A stretch of 64,000 nt of DNA, from contig NC_134568.1 in assembly GCF_050947875.1 (NCBI RefSeq), positions 216,053,648-216,117,647 of the forward strand, in the 5' to 3' direction. This DNA is from Dermacentor variabilis (taxonomy: Eukaryota > Arthropoda > Arachnida > Ixodida > Ixodidae). Positions within the stretch are counted from its first letter, which is position 1. Every line of letters starts with the position of its first letter. Under the pieces are notes generated by a model. That model saw only the letters and a list, made by a program, of their open reading frames with translations. It had not been told where the DNA came from and made no database searches. Positions 55,193 through 64,000 of this stretch are shown here, piece by piece. Both the position numbers and the translations under genes were made by a program.

Positions 55193-57849
55193 TTTCTACG
55201 GTGCAGGCTGTAGCAGTGTCTACACATCGATCTTACTTACAGGACGAATCGGTCGTTTGCACCGCAGCCGGCAAGTAAACCGGCAAAACCGTTCGTGGCC
55301 GCTTCCGGCGGAATATATTTAGGCATGGGTGTAGTGTTGGCCATCAAGGGACGATGATAAGCTGCGCAATTAATAGCGGTAGTTTCTCCTGTCGCCGTTT
55401 ATTCTTGCACCAGGTCGGCCTGCAAACGCGGCCCATCGGGCAGCGGACGTACCATGCATGGTGTTGCTTCAGCCGCCATTTCCTGGAGGCAGTTATCGAT
55501 GCGAGAAACTGCCTGGAAAAGAGAAAAATCTGTGCGAATTAGACAGCGTATAGAATGAATACCCGCAACACAAACAGCAGCATAACGGAGCTCGAATCTC
55601 ATTTGTATTAGTGTCGAACGTTTCAAAGTTAGAGAAGTCCGCGGACGCGCTGTTGATGCTGACGTGGCCGTCGCGTGCGGTTTAATGTATAGCTGTCCTC
55701 TGCGAACCAGATGTGCGCGTTTAGTTAGTTAGTCTCTTTCTGCTCAGTGCACCACTAACCTCGTCCACTCTGCGTCGGTGGACGGACGTCCTCCTCTGCG
55801 TTGCGCAACGCGCTCGCCGATAGCATGCGTCCACGCACACGGAGACGCATGTGCGGCGGTTGAGCTCCATTAAACCGACCAGACTAATTGTTTATTGATC
55901 AGAACGCGTCGACGTGGGACCCACTGGCGGCGCAGCAGGTCGCACAGAAACCTCACTCGCACTTTCGCTTCGCTTTTCTTTTTCTTCTTCTTGGCTTCCG
56001 GGGCTCCTCATCGCTACCGTCCTCGGGCCCTTGGGCCGTTTGTATTCGGCTCTCGTCATTAGGAGAGGACTGAGATCAACTTCTCTGAGTGTCTGGTGCG
56101 TCAGTACGAAGGGAGGAAATGAATGTGCATCATCATGCCTGTGCTATCATCAAGACTCGTCGCAATTCGGCGCACAGACCCGCAGAAGTTTCTATGCCTT
56201 TCGCAGTGTCTGCTCACCAGTGTGGGCACGTCAGGTTACGCTTGTCCGGCGGACGGGTCTCTGTTGCGTTATAAATCCGTTGGCGTTAAAAGGACTAAAA
56301 ATGGAACGTATAATTTGTCGGCGCAATTTGCCGCGCTACAATGTTTTTGTTATGTCTATCGAATGAATAAGCGCGTCGTTTGCTGCTTTTCTGTGGCGTG
56401 CCGTAGTGATCACTGTTCAAGAGCTTTGTTGGCTAACATCTGTCATTTCGTGTGGTGACCCTCCGAGGGTATACGTGCGCAGAATTAGGGTTGGATTGCG
56501 GGTTCTCTCTTAACGTGCCCTTCTTGTGGCGCAAGTTCGGGATTGTTCCGCTTTCGGCAACAAAGGCGTTCTTCACCGAGTGCATAGCATGACAGTTTTC
56601 CCTTTCCTTTTGTCATATATATATAAGCTATGGCAAACATACGACGCCTTACCTCTGTTCCAAATTTTTTCGCAAAATGGATTCCCCTCGATACTTCGAA
56701 GGTTTACTCACATTGTCGGGAACACGCAGCCGGCACCGACAAAACGTTCTCCAGCATTCCATCAACATGTAAATCAACAGCTGTGTCGCCAAACGATCTG
56801 TTACACTCCACCGGCGGCTACAGATCGGTTCCATGTGGTCTATACATTTAATCGCAGAAGTTGGCTTCGTGTCTTTAAACTTGGCCTCTTCTAAATTTAA
56901 ACACTGACCAGAAGCACTTTATAAAACTGGGGTACTTGTTTTTGTTGCACAGTTGGAAACTTCCTGATTGACATTTGTTTTTGTTTTGTTTTTATTTTTT
57001 CTATTCTTGGCGCTTTTTATTGAATTTTGTGCGTCTTAACTAAAGATTCTGCGACCGTCAAGAATTTGTTTCTTCCTTAATTTGGTCATTAGTTTTATTG
57101 AAATCGGTTCAGCGTTTGCCTAATAAGCTTGTTTCTGCGTTTCACTGTTACTTCGCCTTCCTCGACCGCGAGGCCCGTTGTTGGCGGCTCCATTCTCGTT
57201 GTTTGCGCGTAGGTGAGGATTCCATCCAATCGTCTCCTGGTTCTGGTGCCTTGAACGTCCTCATTCGTCACATTCGAAAGCGTGGCCCTAGCTATTTCAG
57301 TCTCCGCGACAAATTACTCACACTTTCCACGGCTTACCACGGTTTGTTGCGATTTAAGGTGTGGTTTCTTTTCAACGCTGTTGGCGAAGAAATCGAAATT
57401 CTTTGCCAAGCTCCAAAAAATGTGCTGTACGAGCAGCGTCTATGCAGCGTGAAAGGGGCCGCTGCCAACACATTTCTCATACGTCCGCACACAGTGTTGT
57501 CCATCCATTTACGCGCTGTGACAAACGGCTCTACAGTGTCTCGAACCCCACGCAATACGGAGGGAACTTACTATTCCCGTCGGATATTTCCGTTATACGC
57601 TGTAAGTCGTAAAGCGTCGTCCAGAGAGCGTTCTGCGGCAACAATTTTTAAAATGGGTTTAGTAATAGCGAAGATCGGCTAGAATGAAACGTTGTGAGGC
57701 CGTGGTCACGAGGAGGCGGACTACTCTCCCCGCAGCACAGGCTCTCTCTCAATGCCTCGACCAGCGCCTGCGAGCTGCATGCATCTCCTGACATCTCCCA
57801 CATCGGAGCCGAGAGTCCACATGACGTCCGCGTCACGATCCTCGACTCC
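55193..57849. other. No identifiable gene
   Basis: About 2.65 kb. Frames of 150 (55914-56366) and 194 codons (57098-57682) on plus lack any family motif. AT runs at 56616-56626. I see neither transposon ends nor splice pairs good enough to call. Confidence 0.4.
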
Positions 57850-58080
57850 CTCTTTTATTGCGATAGCAATTGCATGGACATTCCAGGAGCATTTTTGCGG
57901 GCGGCGATGCCGTCGCCGTGATGTTCCGTATGAAATCCGTCGCCGCCAACGTATGCTGTATGTGCGAGAGTGAAAACGCGCGAGGGGAGCCGGCGATAGC
58001 GGCTCGATATGGCGTGCGCAAGGGTCGAAAGCTGAGAGGAAACGCGCCGTCTTCCAAAATAATTTCCTCTAGGTGGCGTT
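57850..58080 (+). repeat. Dispersed repeat family C
   Basis: TTTATTGCGATAGCAATTGC, TGGACATTCCAGGAGCATTT and CGTCGCCGTGATGTTCCGTA. I remember this wording as a common tick repeat, and the GCGATAGC palindrome recurs at 60360-60385 (ACGCGATAGCGTT). Boundaries are not proven. Confidence 0.45.
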
Positions 58081-58106
58081 GCGTCTTCCGTCGTGCGAAA
58101 GGTCAG

Positions 58107-58121
58107 GGGGGGGGGGGGGGA
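58107..58121. repeat. G run
   Basis: An uninterrupted run of about 14 G. Similar runs occur at 33499, 34325, 35058, 53920 and 62626. Confidence 0.9.
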
Positions 58122-58481
58122 GGGCTGCTTTGTTCTCCGGCAGCAACTGCGTACTTTGCGCGGCGGCGCGTGGTCGTGCGCGCCCTATCTTGACGGCGAT
58201 CTGCCGACGGCCCACACCTTTGTGTGTGGTGTTCTCGCCACTCACTTTGCGTTTAAGCGATAGACAGCATGAAGGTCGCTTCGCTCGCTGCTGCTGCCGC
58301 GCTTCCACACGCCAGCGTTTTGACAGCGAGTGTACGCGGTCATATAATGTGATGTGTTCATGTTTGCCTGTGCGCGCTGACAGCACGATTGTTAATTGAG
58401 TTAGTATGCGCACGTTTACAAGTTTATACGGCCAACGAAACTACTATCCTTACTTCGTATAGTTGTCTATTAATTTGCTAT

Positions 58482-58800
58482 TGCAATCGATGCTTCGCCT
58501 TTCAGGCGAAACTGCGACATTTTAGAGCGCTGCTCTTGGGCGCTCGCTCCTGCGGCGAGTGTCGGCGTCATCCCTCGGCGTCCTCGTAACCGAGCGAACG
58601 AACACAGCAAAAGGATGAAAGAGCGAACGCGGAGCGCGCATGAAAGTCAGCAATAGCGAAGAGAGCTTGAGGACGAAAGCGGAGGAGGAGAGTACGGCGA
58701 AAGCGGGTGAAGAAAAGTGTAGTGCCGCGCACCAAAGACTTGGCGGCGACGATGGCGACGAGATGGCGCCAGACTAGCGCTCGTCGTAAGCTCCCTGAAT
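58482..58800 (-). repeat. Dispersed repeat family B, right half
   Basis: On the minus strand it reads TGGCGCCATCTCGTCGCCAT, GTGCGCGGCACTACACTTTT, GCTCGGTTACGAGGACGCC and AAGAGCAGCGCTCTAAAATG, then the GAAACTGCGAC...CGAAGCATCGATTG module. It matches 46210-46425. With 61390-61785 in the same orientation it may be one element split by about 2.6 kb. Confidence 0.6.
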
Positions 58801-60064
58801 AGAACTAAAGGTACTCTTATTTTATCTTGCCGCCGCAGCTGCCGCGAGGAGCGTGAGAAGAGGCAGGAGTGAACGTCTGTGTCTCCTAACTAAAATCCCT
58901 TTATGAGCTTTTCTAAAAAAAAAAAAAAAAGCTAAGTACCAAAAACGTTTGCGGTGCCACCGACGCACTTTATTGGACAGCGCCCACTTCCGGCTGGGAG
59001 CTGCTTTCGTCCGCCATGTTCTTCCTGGGCCAGTGCTGCTGCTGAGTTCGACGGTCCTAGCACGCTTGTTTTCTTGCTTGTGCAGTTGTGTCGGCTACAG
59101 ATTTTCAGTGAAGGTGACTTTTGTATATCTGTCGCTGTTTGCTTGAAGTCAGCGTACCTTTCCGGACGCTGCCTGCTGCTGCAGCCGCCGCCGCCGAAAT
59201 GCGCGTTAGGAAGAAAAGCGCGAAAAAAAAAAAAACGATAGGAAGAAAAAGCGCGTTCGGAAGAACATGGCGCGCCCGACGCGAGCCGCAAGGGAAAGCG
59301 TGCTAGGAGAGGAGGAACTTGTCGCTACTTGGCAAAAGCCGATCTAGGGACTTTACTCCCAACTGGATGAGCGCCATGACGTGGTATTTAACGCGCCCTT
59401 TTCTCTATTTTTTTTTTCTTTTCTGCGTCTCGGCACACACGCCACAATTACAGTTAGCCGTCGAGTTGCCGCGGCGAGGCATTCGTAAGGTATTTAACAT
59501 GTCTTGGCTAAGTTTTGGGGCTCCCGTGTCATTGAAGAACTCTATTTTTGTTTTGTTTTATGTTAGGGATTGCTTTTAAGGGTACCCAAATTGCAAAGGT
59601 TTTACCCATGTCTGAGCTACGGAGCTCAGACGTGGGTAAGCTTATGCACGGGTAGACTTTCGCGAGAGTTGCTTTCTCAGTTCTTGTTCAGATATTTTTT
59701 TTTCCTGATTGCGCTATCGTCAACAGATGTATGAAGCTATGGAGTGCGTAGGCTGTCTGCTGTCATATAGCGCGCCAGAAATGTAGCACAGGTTATTATT
59801 GTACTACCATGAATGCGTAGCTCTGTCAGTCTATGCTTTTTTCGCTGCAAATATATTTTGCGAGGACAAGCTGCTCGTGACAACTGTAAATAATTTTGAC
59901 TATTGTAAGTAGTGTTTCTCCCTTCGCCGTCTCGGCAGGATAAAGTGATGCGGCAAGAAGGGTTTTAAAGAGATTTTGTTGGCCCATATTGACTTGGAAA
60001 CTGCGCATAAAAAGGGGGGGGGGGAAGTGGCTAGACAACCACTAGCACAAACTGTCAACAGGTA
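58801..60064. other. No gene seen
   Basis: A runs at 58917-58931 and 59225-59234; GC-rich 58960-59200. A short hairpin lies at 59609-59640 (CCATGTCTGAGCTACGGAGC with CTCAGACGTGGGTAA). A G run lies at 60015-60024. No domain. Confidence 0.4.
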
Positions 60065-60636
60065 TATAATTGCAAGACGTATTAACGCGTGGCGTTAAGG
60101 GTCTCGCGTCGCAGAAAACCCGGCGTCGGCGTCCCGCGTGTGGCGTCGGCTTCTGAAAAATATTTTGAAGCACTCACACCCAACCACGCAGGCCCTCTAT
60201 TTGGCGCAAGGAAGTTTTTGAACTAATTGAATTTTTCAAGGTAAACTACGCAGAAAAATCGTGAAGTACGACTTACACACGACCTACAACATGATATCGT
60301 CGGATTGTAATTTGAATATACGAGAAAATATGATTCTGTTACGCGGAAACTGAAACAAGAAACCCTTTTAACGCGATAGCGTTTTCCAGCTGCCGTTTTG
60401 AGGTCTGTCGTAGTAGGAGCGGCGCGGCCCCCTCTGTTCCTCGCACACCATCAAAAAAAAAAAAAAAAACACAAAGCTCGTCTTCGAGCATAGCGTTCGC
60501 CGCCAGCGTTTCCTGGTAAACACTACGGTTATGTAAGCTGCAGTTGCCGGGAAGCGTGAGGAGCAGTCAAGGATCATTGAATGCTGTCGCTTTCCACTCT
60601 TAAAGGCGAAGCTTAAACTTCGCCCAAATTTTTATA
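60065..60636. repeat. Dispersed repeat family D
   Basis: ATTAACGCGTGGCGTTAAGG, TCTCGCGTCGCAGAAAACCC and GGCGTCGGCGTCCCGCGTGT near the left, and TTTTAACGCGATAGCGTTTT at 60365-60385. The GTTAAGGGTCTCG...GGCGTCGGCGTC wording is familiar from tick genomic repeats. Inverted short repeats at the ends suggest a DNA element, but I could not pair its termini. Confidence 0.4.
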
Positions 60637-60965
60637 TACCGGGTGTCCCAGCTAACTTTAGCCAGAGTTTGAAAATATGCGAACGCCCGGTAGGTGGACA
60701 GAACCAAGGTAATGTTTGCCGTAGCTTGGAGACACTCAAATTATTTTTTTTCATTCCGCCTAATTGGATAATTAGTCCTAATTAATTAATGAACTTTTCA
60801 AATATTATAGTTAGATGAAAAGTGTCAATGAGAAAAGTGTAGAGCGACATGAAAACCTCCCGATACAGCTTTCTGTTGCTCAATACGCGCTACATAGAAT
60901 TGTTTTTTTGAGCGTGAAAGAAGCGCGCTTGATCTTGAAAAACCCGACAGTGTTTTTGCCTGCAG
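60637..60965 (+). mobile_element. TA-type MITE, left half only
   Basis: TA then TACCGGGTGTCCCAGCTAAC. The TACC/A-GGGTG start parallels the family at 54674 (TACAGGGTG). The expected right end (GGGACACCCGGTA) is not found within the next 500 bp, so the element is truncated or its right half has decayed. Confidence 0.6.
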
Positions 60966-61007
60966 GTACACTGGTCGTGCACGACATAGCACTCAAATAA
61001 AGCTCGA

Positions 61008-61116
61008 GCAGGCATAAGAGCATCGTGTACATTGCGTATACATTATTGCCGAGACAAGCATGCTGGCAGGTTTAAGAACATCGTCTATACTGCATATACA
61101 TTATTGCCAAGACAAA
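61008..61116 (+). repeat. 58-bp tandem duplication
   Basis: GCAGGCATAAGAGCATCGTG...TATACATTATTGCCGAGACA at 61008 is repeated, 58 bp on, as GCAGGTTTAAGAACATCGTC...TATACATTATTGCCAAGACA. Roughly 85 percent identical. Confidence 0.9.
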
Positions 61117-61389
61117 GAACTCTGATTTTCGTGCTAGTACGAAAGTAATTTATCCACGAGAGTAGCCTCAAAAGGCTTCTAACTGCATGGAAGCAGACAG
61201 CCAAACCGAAGCGACAAAACAAGTGCGCCGTTGCTCTGCCGAAAAAGCACAAACATCGCCTGCTTCTACCAGTTTCATAGCGTTCCGTCTTCGCTCCTGG
61301 CACAGCGCACAATAAAGAAGCCGGTAAAAATACGGTAAGAATCCGTGCGCAAACACCCAACAATAAATTTTAATGTCTCACCTCGCGTA
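61117..61389. other. No gene seen
   Basis: Short stretch without motif. It may be part of the DNA separating the two halves of repeat family B. Confidence 0.35.
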
Positions 61390-61785
61390 ACTCTATAGGT
61401 GGAGCCGCGCGCTCCGCAACGAACGCGCAAAATGCGAGGGCGAGCGACGAAGGAAAGCGCGAGCAGCGAGGGGGACCAGGAGTAGGAGAGGCCGGGCGAG
61501 GAGGAATGTCGCTACCTTTGGTTTTGTTCGTCCCTGTGGGAACAAAGCGCGCTGCATGAGCGGACGTCTCTGCGGCGGCTGCTGCGAATCGCGCCCACGC
61601 GTCGCGATCAACGAGGCAGTCGCGCCACGTTTTGCTCAGTTTGCCACGTGCCGCACGAGACAGATTGTCTGCGCCAGCCAACGCATCGCGAAATGAAAAC
61701 ACGTATAGAGCTGCTCTCGAATTTCGCATTACGGAGTATCGTGATCGTCGGTGAATGTTTTTCGCTCCCTTGCTGCGCAACGCAT
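61390..61785 (-). repeat. Dispersed repeat family B, left half
   Basis: On the minus strand it reads CGATCACGATACTCCGTAAT, ACGTGTTTTCATTTCGCGAT, TCTCGTGCGGCACGTGGCAA and CGTCCGCTCATGCAGCGCGC, matching 45970-46180 in order. Beyond GCTTTGTTCCCAC it diverges. Confidence 0.62.
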
Positions 61786-62625
61786 TTCCAGTTGGGGTTT
61801 TCCGCGCTTTGCGTTTCGTGGTTCGCGCTGCTATTTGGGCGCTGCATCCGATACGCCTGTGACCTCATCTTTACTGGCGAGGGCTTCTCCGGGAATACTA
61901 GCGCACTGGATTCTTGTTTGTTTGTTTCCGCAGCGTACATATCGGTGCACTGCTTTGCAGATTCGATCGACCTACGCACCGCGCTTGTCCGTTTGCGATT
62001 TGCGAAATTGGCCAGGTACCCTTTAAACTTGAAACGCCGCGATCCTTCATCCCGTTCGTTCTGCAGGATAATCAGTGCCCGGCCACGCAGTATTCAGATT
62101 CGTTGCGCACCTTAAAAAAAAGAAAAAAGAAAAATATCCGTTCTCTCAGCATGTTTTCTAGCGTTTCGAATAACGGTAAACGCATTACATGCTCAAAGCC
62201 GGTCACGCTGCTTTTTTTTATTTTTTTTTTCCTTCAAAGCTTGCTTGATCTTGCACGGGCTCATTCCTTCCCAAAACAGCACTTTCGGGTGCCTTTCAAG
62301 ATCGGCGCGCCGCGGTTCTCTCTGTGTGAGATTGGTTTTTATATTTTGAGACTTCCGACGCGATAAATCAGGCCCCGGCGCCGGTTTCACCGGCTGCACG
62401 TCGCGCGTGACATCTTTGCTTCGAGAATTAATGGCCCGAGCCGCTTGCAGCCTCTTGCCTGGAGCCTGCCTGCGCGCTCCCGAGAAGGCCGGCGAAATGC
62501 GCGTGCGCGCCGCCACCGAGAATGTTGGAGCTCGAGCGGCGGCGATCCCTACACGCTGCCCGCAGCGCAATTGAAAGAAAGAGCGTACACGTTACGACAT
62601 GGAACAAATGCAGCGAGAGCGGAAT
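61786..62625. other. No gene seen
   Basis: Mixed DNA with A runs (62115-62125) and T runs (62211-62230). A GC-rich segment lies at 62440-62560. Frames up to 155 codons without domain. Confidence 0.4.
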
Positions 62626-62645
62626 GGGGGGGGGGGGGGGGGGGG
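62626..62645. repeat. 20-nt G run
   Basis: Twenty consecutive G on the plus strand, able to form a G-quadruplex. Confidence 0.92.
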
Positions 62646-64000
62646 CTGAGTACGACATTTATGAATCTTTAAAATCTGGCTCCGTTCTATTTCTTTGTTT
62701 ACGCGTGAACGCCTGCCTATAATTTACACTGGGCTGCCGGCAACACGCGGCCTGCTCATCGAAGCGATCAATCAAAGGCTCGTGGGCTCCTGAGGAAGCA
62801 ACACGAAATGATGCACAAAGAGAGAATAGGAGGGAAAGAGAGAGAAAGGCACGTTTAAAAAAAAAATAAGTTGCGTATAATTCGATAAACGGTTAAAAAA
62901 TAAAACGTCAGTGCTTGCCAGCGCTATGCTTTTAGCTACCAATGGCAAAAATGTACAGTTTTGGCGTGTGGTCTTTCCGAGGAGGCGAGAAATCATAAGC
63001 GTATACGCGCACATCGAACGCCACTAGTAGGCGAACAAGGGCTGTAATAGTAAATTTACCTACTCCGCACGCGGGTCAGCCGAGGTTTATGTTCCCATTG
63101 CAAAATCGTTTGCCAGCTTTGTGTGCAAACATAGCAACCGCTGAAGTTTAACACATAATTCCGGTGTACAGTTTTTTCTTTATTAGGAAGCTGCAATGTT
63201 TGTTTTAGGTTTGTGATAACGCGATGCATTCAAGCGATGATAAGACTCACGGTTGGCAGAGTAGCAGGGGCGCAAGGGGCGCATAGCATTTGAAGTATCT
63301 GACAGGCTCCGTTCGGTTCTTCTCGTATTTTCACTCTCCGACGAGGCCAGACGAAGAGTGCCGCTGTTGTGCTCATTGTGCGACCCGTTTTGAGCAAATG
63401 AAAGCGAGTGAATTTTCGTGAGAACTTGTCGTGTCCAGCGGATACTTCCTCACCGACAATGATTATCCTCGCGGTGCTGGACATCTAGACGTGTGCCTGT
63501 GTCGTGCTTGTCCCGGAGCAACGGACGCAAGCTATTCCATGTGAAATTTCGATTCTCCTTTCACTTAAAGTAAAGAGACAGGGACTTATTCCGAACTGAA
63601 AATTGGACGGCTTATTCGGATGGCCTCGCTCGGACCCATATCTTGAGCTCCCTTTGCCTCTCGCTCTTTTTTGCCCAAGGCGTTTCTTGGTGGGTTTTCG
63701 CCCTCAGCAGCAGGCCGTGATTGTCGCGCAAAAAAAGCTCGGATTGTGCTAAACTCGCTCTACCCCGTTCGCCATTCTCAGCGCCCATATAGTGAAAAAA
63801 AGTAAAAAAGAAGAGGCCGGCAGTTCCCACGTCCTGTGGGAATCGCTGTTATGCGAAGCAGTGTGCGGTTAACGAAATGACCATGAGAGTCCCAAGACGT
63901 AGGCGGCTGTTTAATGACCTACATGGCACGCATGTCATGACCTATCATTTATGTTCGTCATACACTCTTGTCATACTATGCCAGTTTTGGTACGTACCAA
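62646..64000. other. No gene seen
   Basis: Mixed DNA to the window edge. The 84-codon minus frame at 63230-63484 and the 72-codon minus frame at 63612-63830 lack domains. Confidence 0.4.

Noticed and set aside
57098..57682. 194-codon plus frame
   Set aside because: Ordinary composition, but no recognisable motif, no good start context and no splice pair; too weak to call a gene.

Overview
The window is nuclear DNA of an arthropod, most probably a hard tick (Ixodida). The evidence is indirect but consistent. Several dispersed tRNA-derived SINE copies look like the tick SINE type. Around them lie 5'-truncated RTE, CR1-like and I/Jockey-like LINE fragments, a Penelope-like element, a P-type THAP element, TTAA and TA elements, very long microsatellites, and almost no continuous coding DNA. 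Splice-type signals occur and there is no operon or Shine-Dalgarno organisation, so a bacterial reading is excluded. Identifications come from reading the sequence and remembered family motifs; nothing was searched against a database.

Layout. 1-8 kb: unique-looking DNA, a relic of a TTAA MITE (about 545-640), a GT array, a 638-bp GC/CA array (3331-3968), an RTE 3' end (about 4530) and a SINE (7191-7415). 8-15 kb: a frameshifted Mutator-like transposase piece (8434-9285), a dispersed repeat present twice (9838 and 13450), an ATT array, degenerate ~85-bp repeats (12666-12935) and a GC-rich island (14040-14860). 15-21 kb: a fold-back TA MITE, a SINE, and a mosaic CR1-like LINE split by an RTE 3' end; beside it is a small ORF with a compact TATA/CRE/NRF1-like promoter (20773-21300). 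24-31 kb: a THAP remnant, a Tc1-like transposase remnant on the minus strand (26159-26540), an I/Jockey-like LINE (27200-28680), the best candidate host exon (29657-30479, ending in a strong splice donor) and a SINE cluster. 34-41 kb: a repeat carrying a 51-bp Arg/Glu-rich coding repeat, a Penelope-like element (35474-37480), a 44-bp perfect hairpin, a weak hammerhead-like motif, and a 1.74-kb TTAA-flanked element (38430-40167) carrying a THAP-like start and a P2X7-tail-like fragment in convergent orientation. 41-50 kb: an RTE retrotransposon (41070-44370) interrupted by a TTAA MITE with a reconstructible target site, then a P-type transposon (47250-49105) with terminal inverted repeats and a target-site duplication. 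51-64 kb: CA/GCAC array, a split SINE, a minus-strand I/Jockey-like LINE (52205-53690), a TA MITE with TACAGGGTG ends (54674-55190), and several further dispersed repeat copies.

How it works together. There is no pathway here. The window is a layered record of transposition: class I and class II elements nested in one another, nearly all disabled by stops, frameshifts, truncation or lost catalytic residues. The most informative objects are those whose boundaries can be proven from the sequence: the P-type element, the MITE inside the RTE, and the TA MITE.
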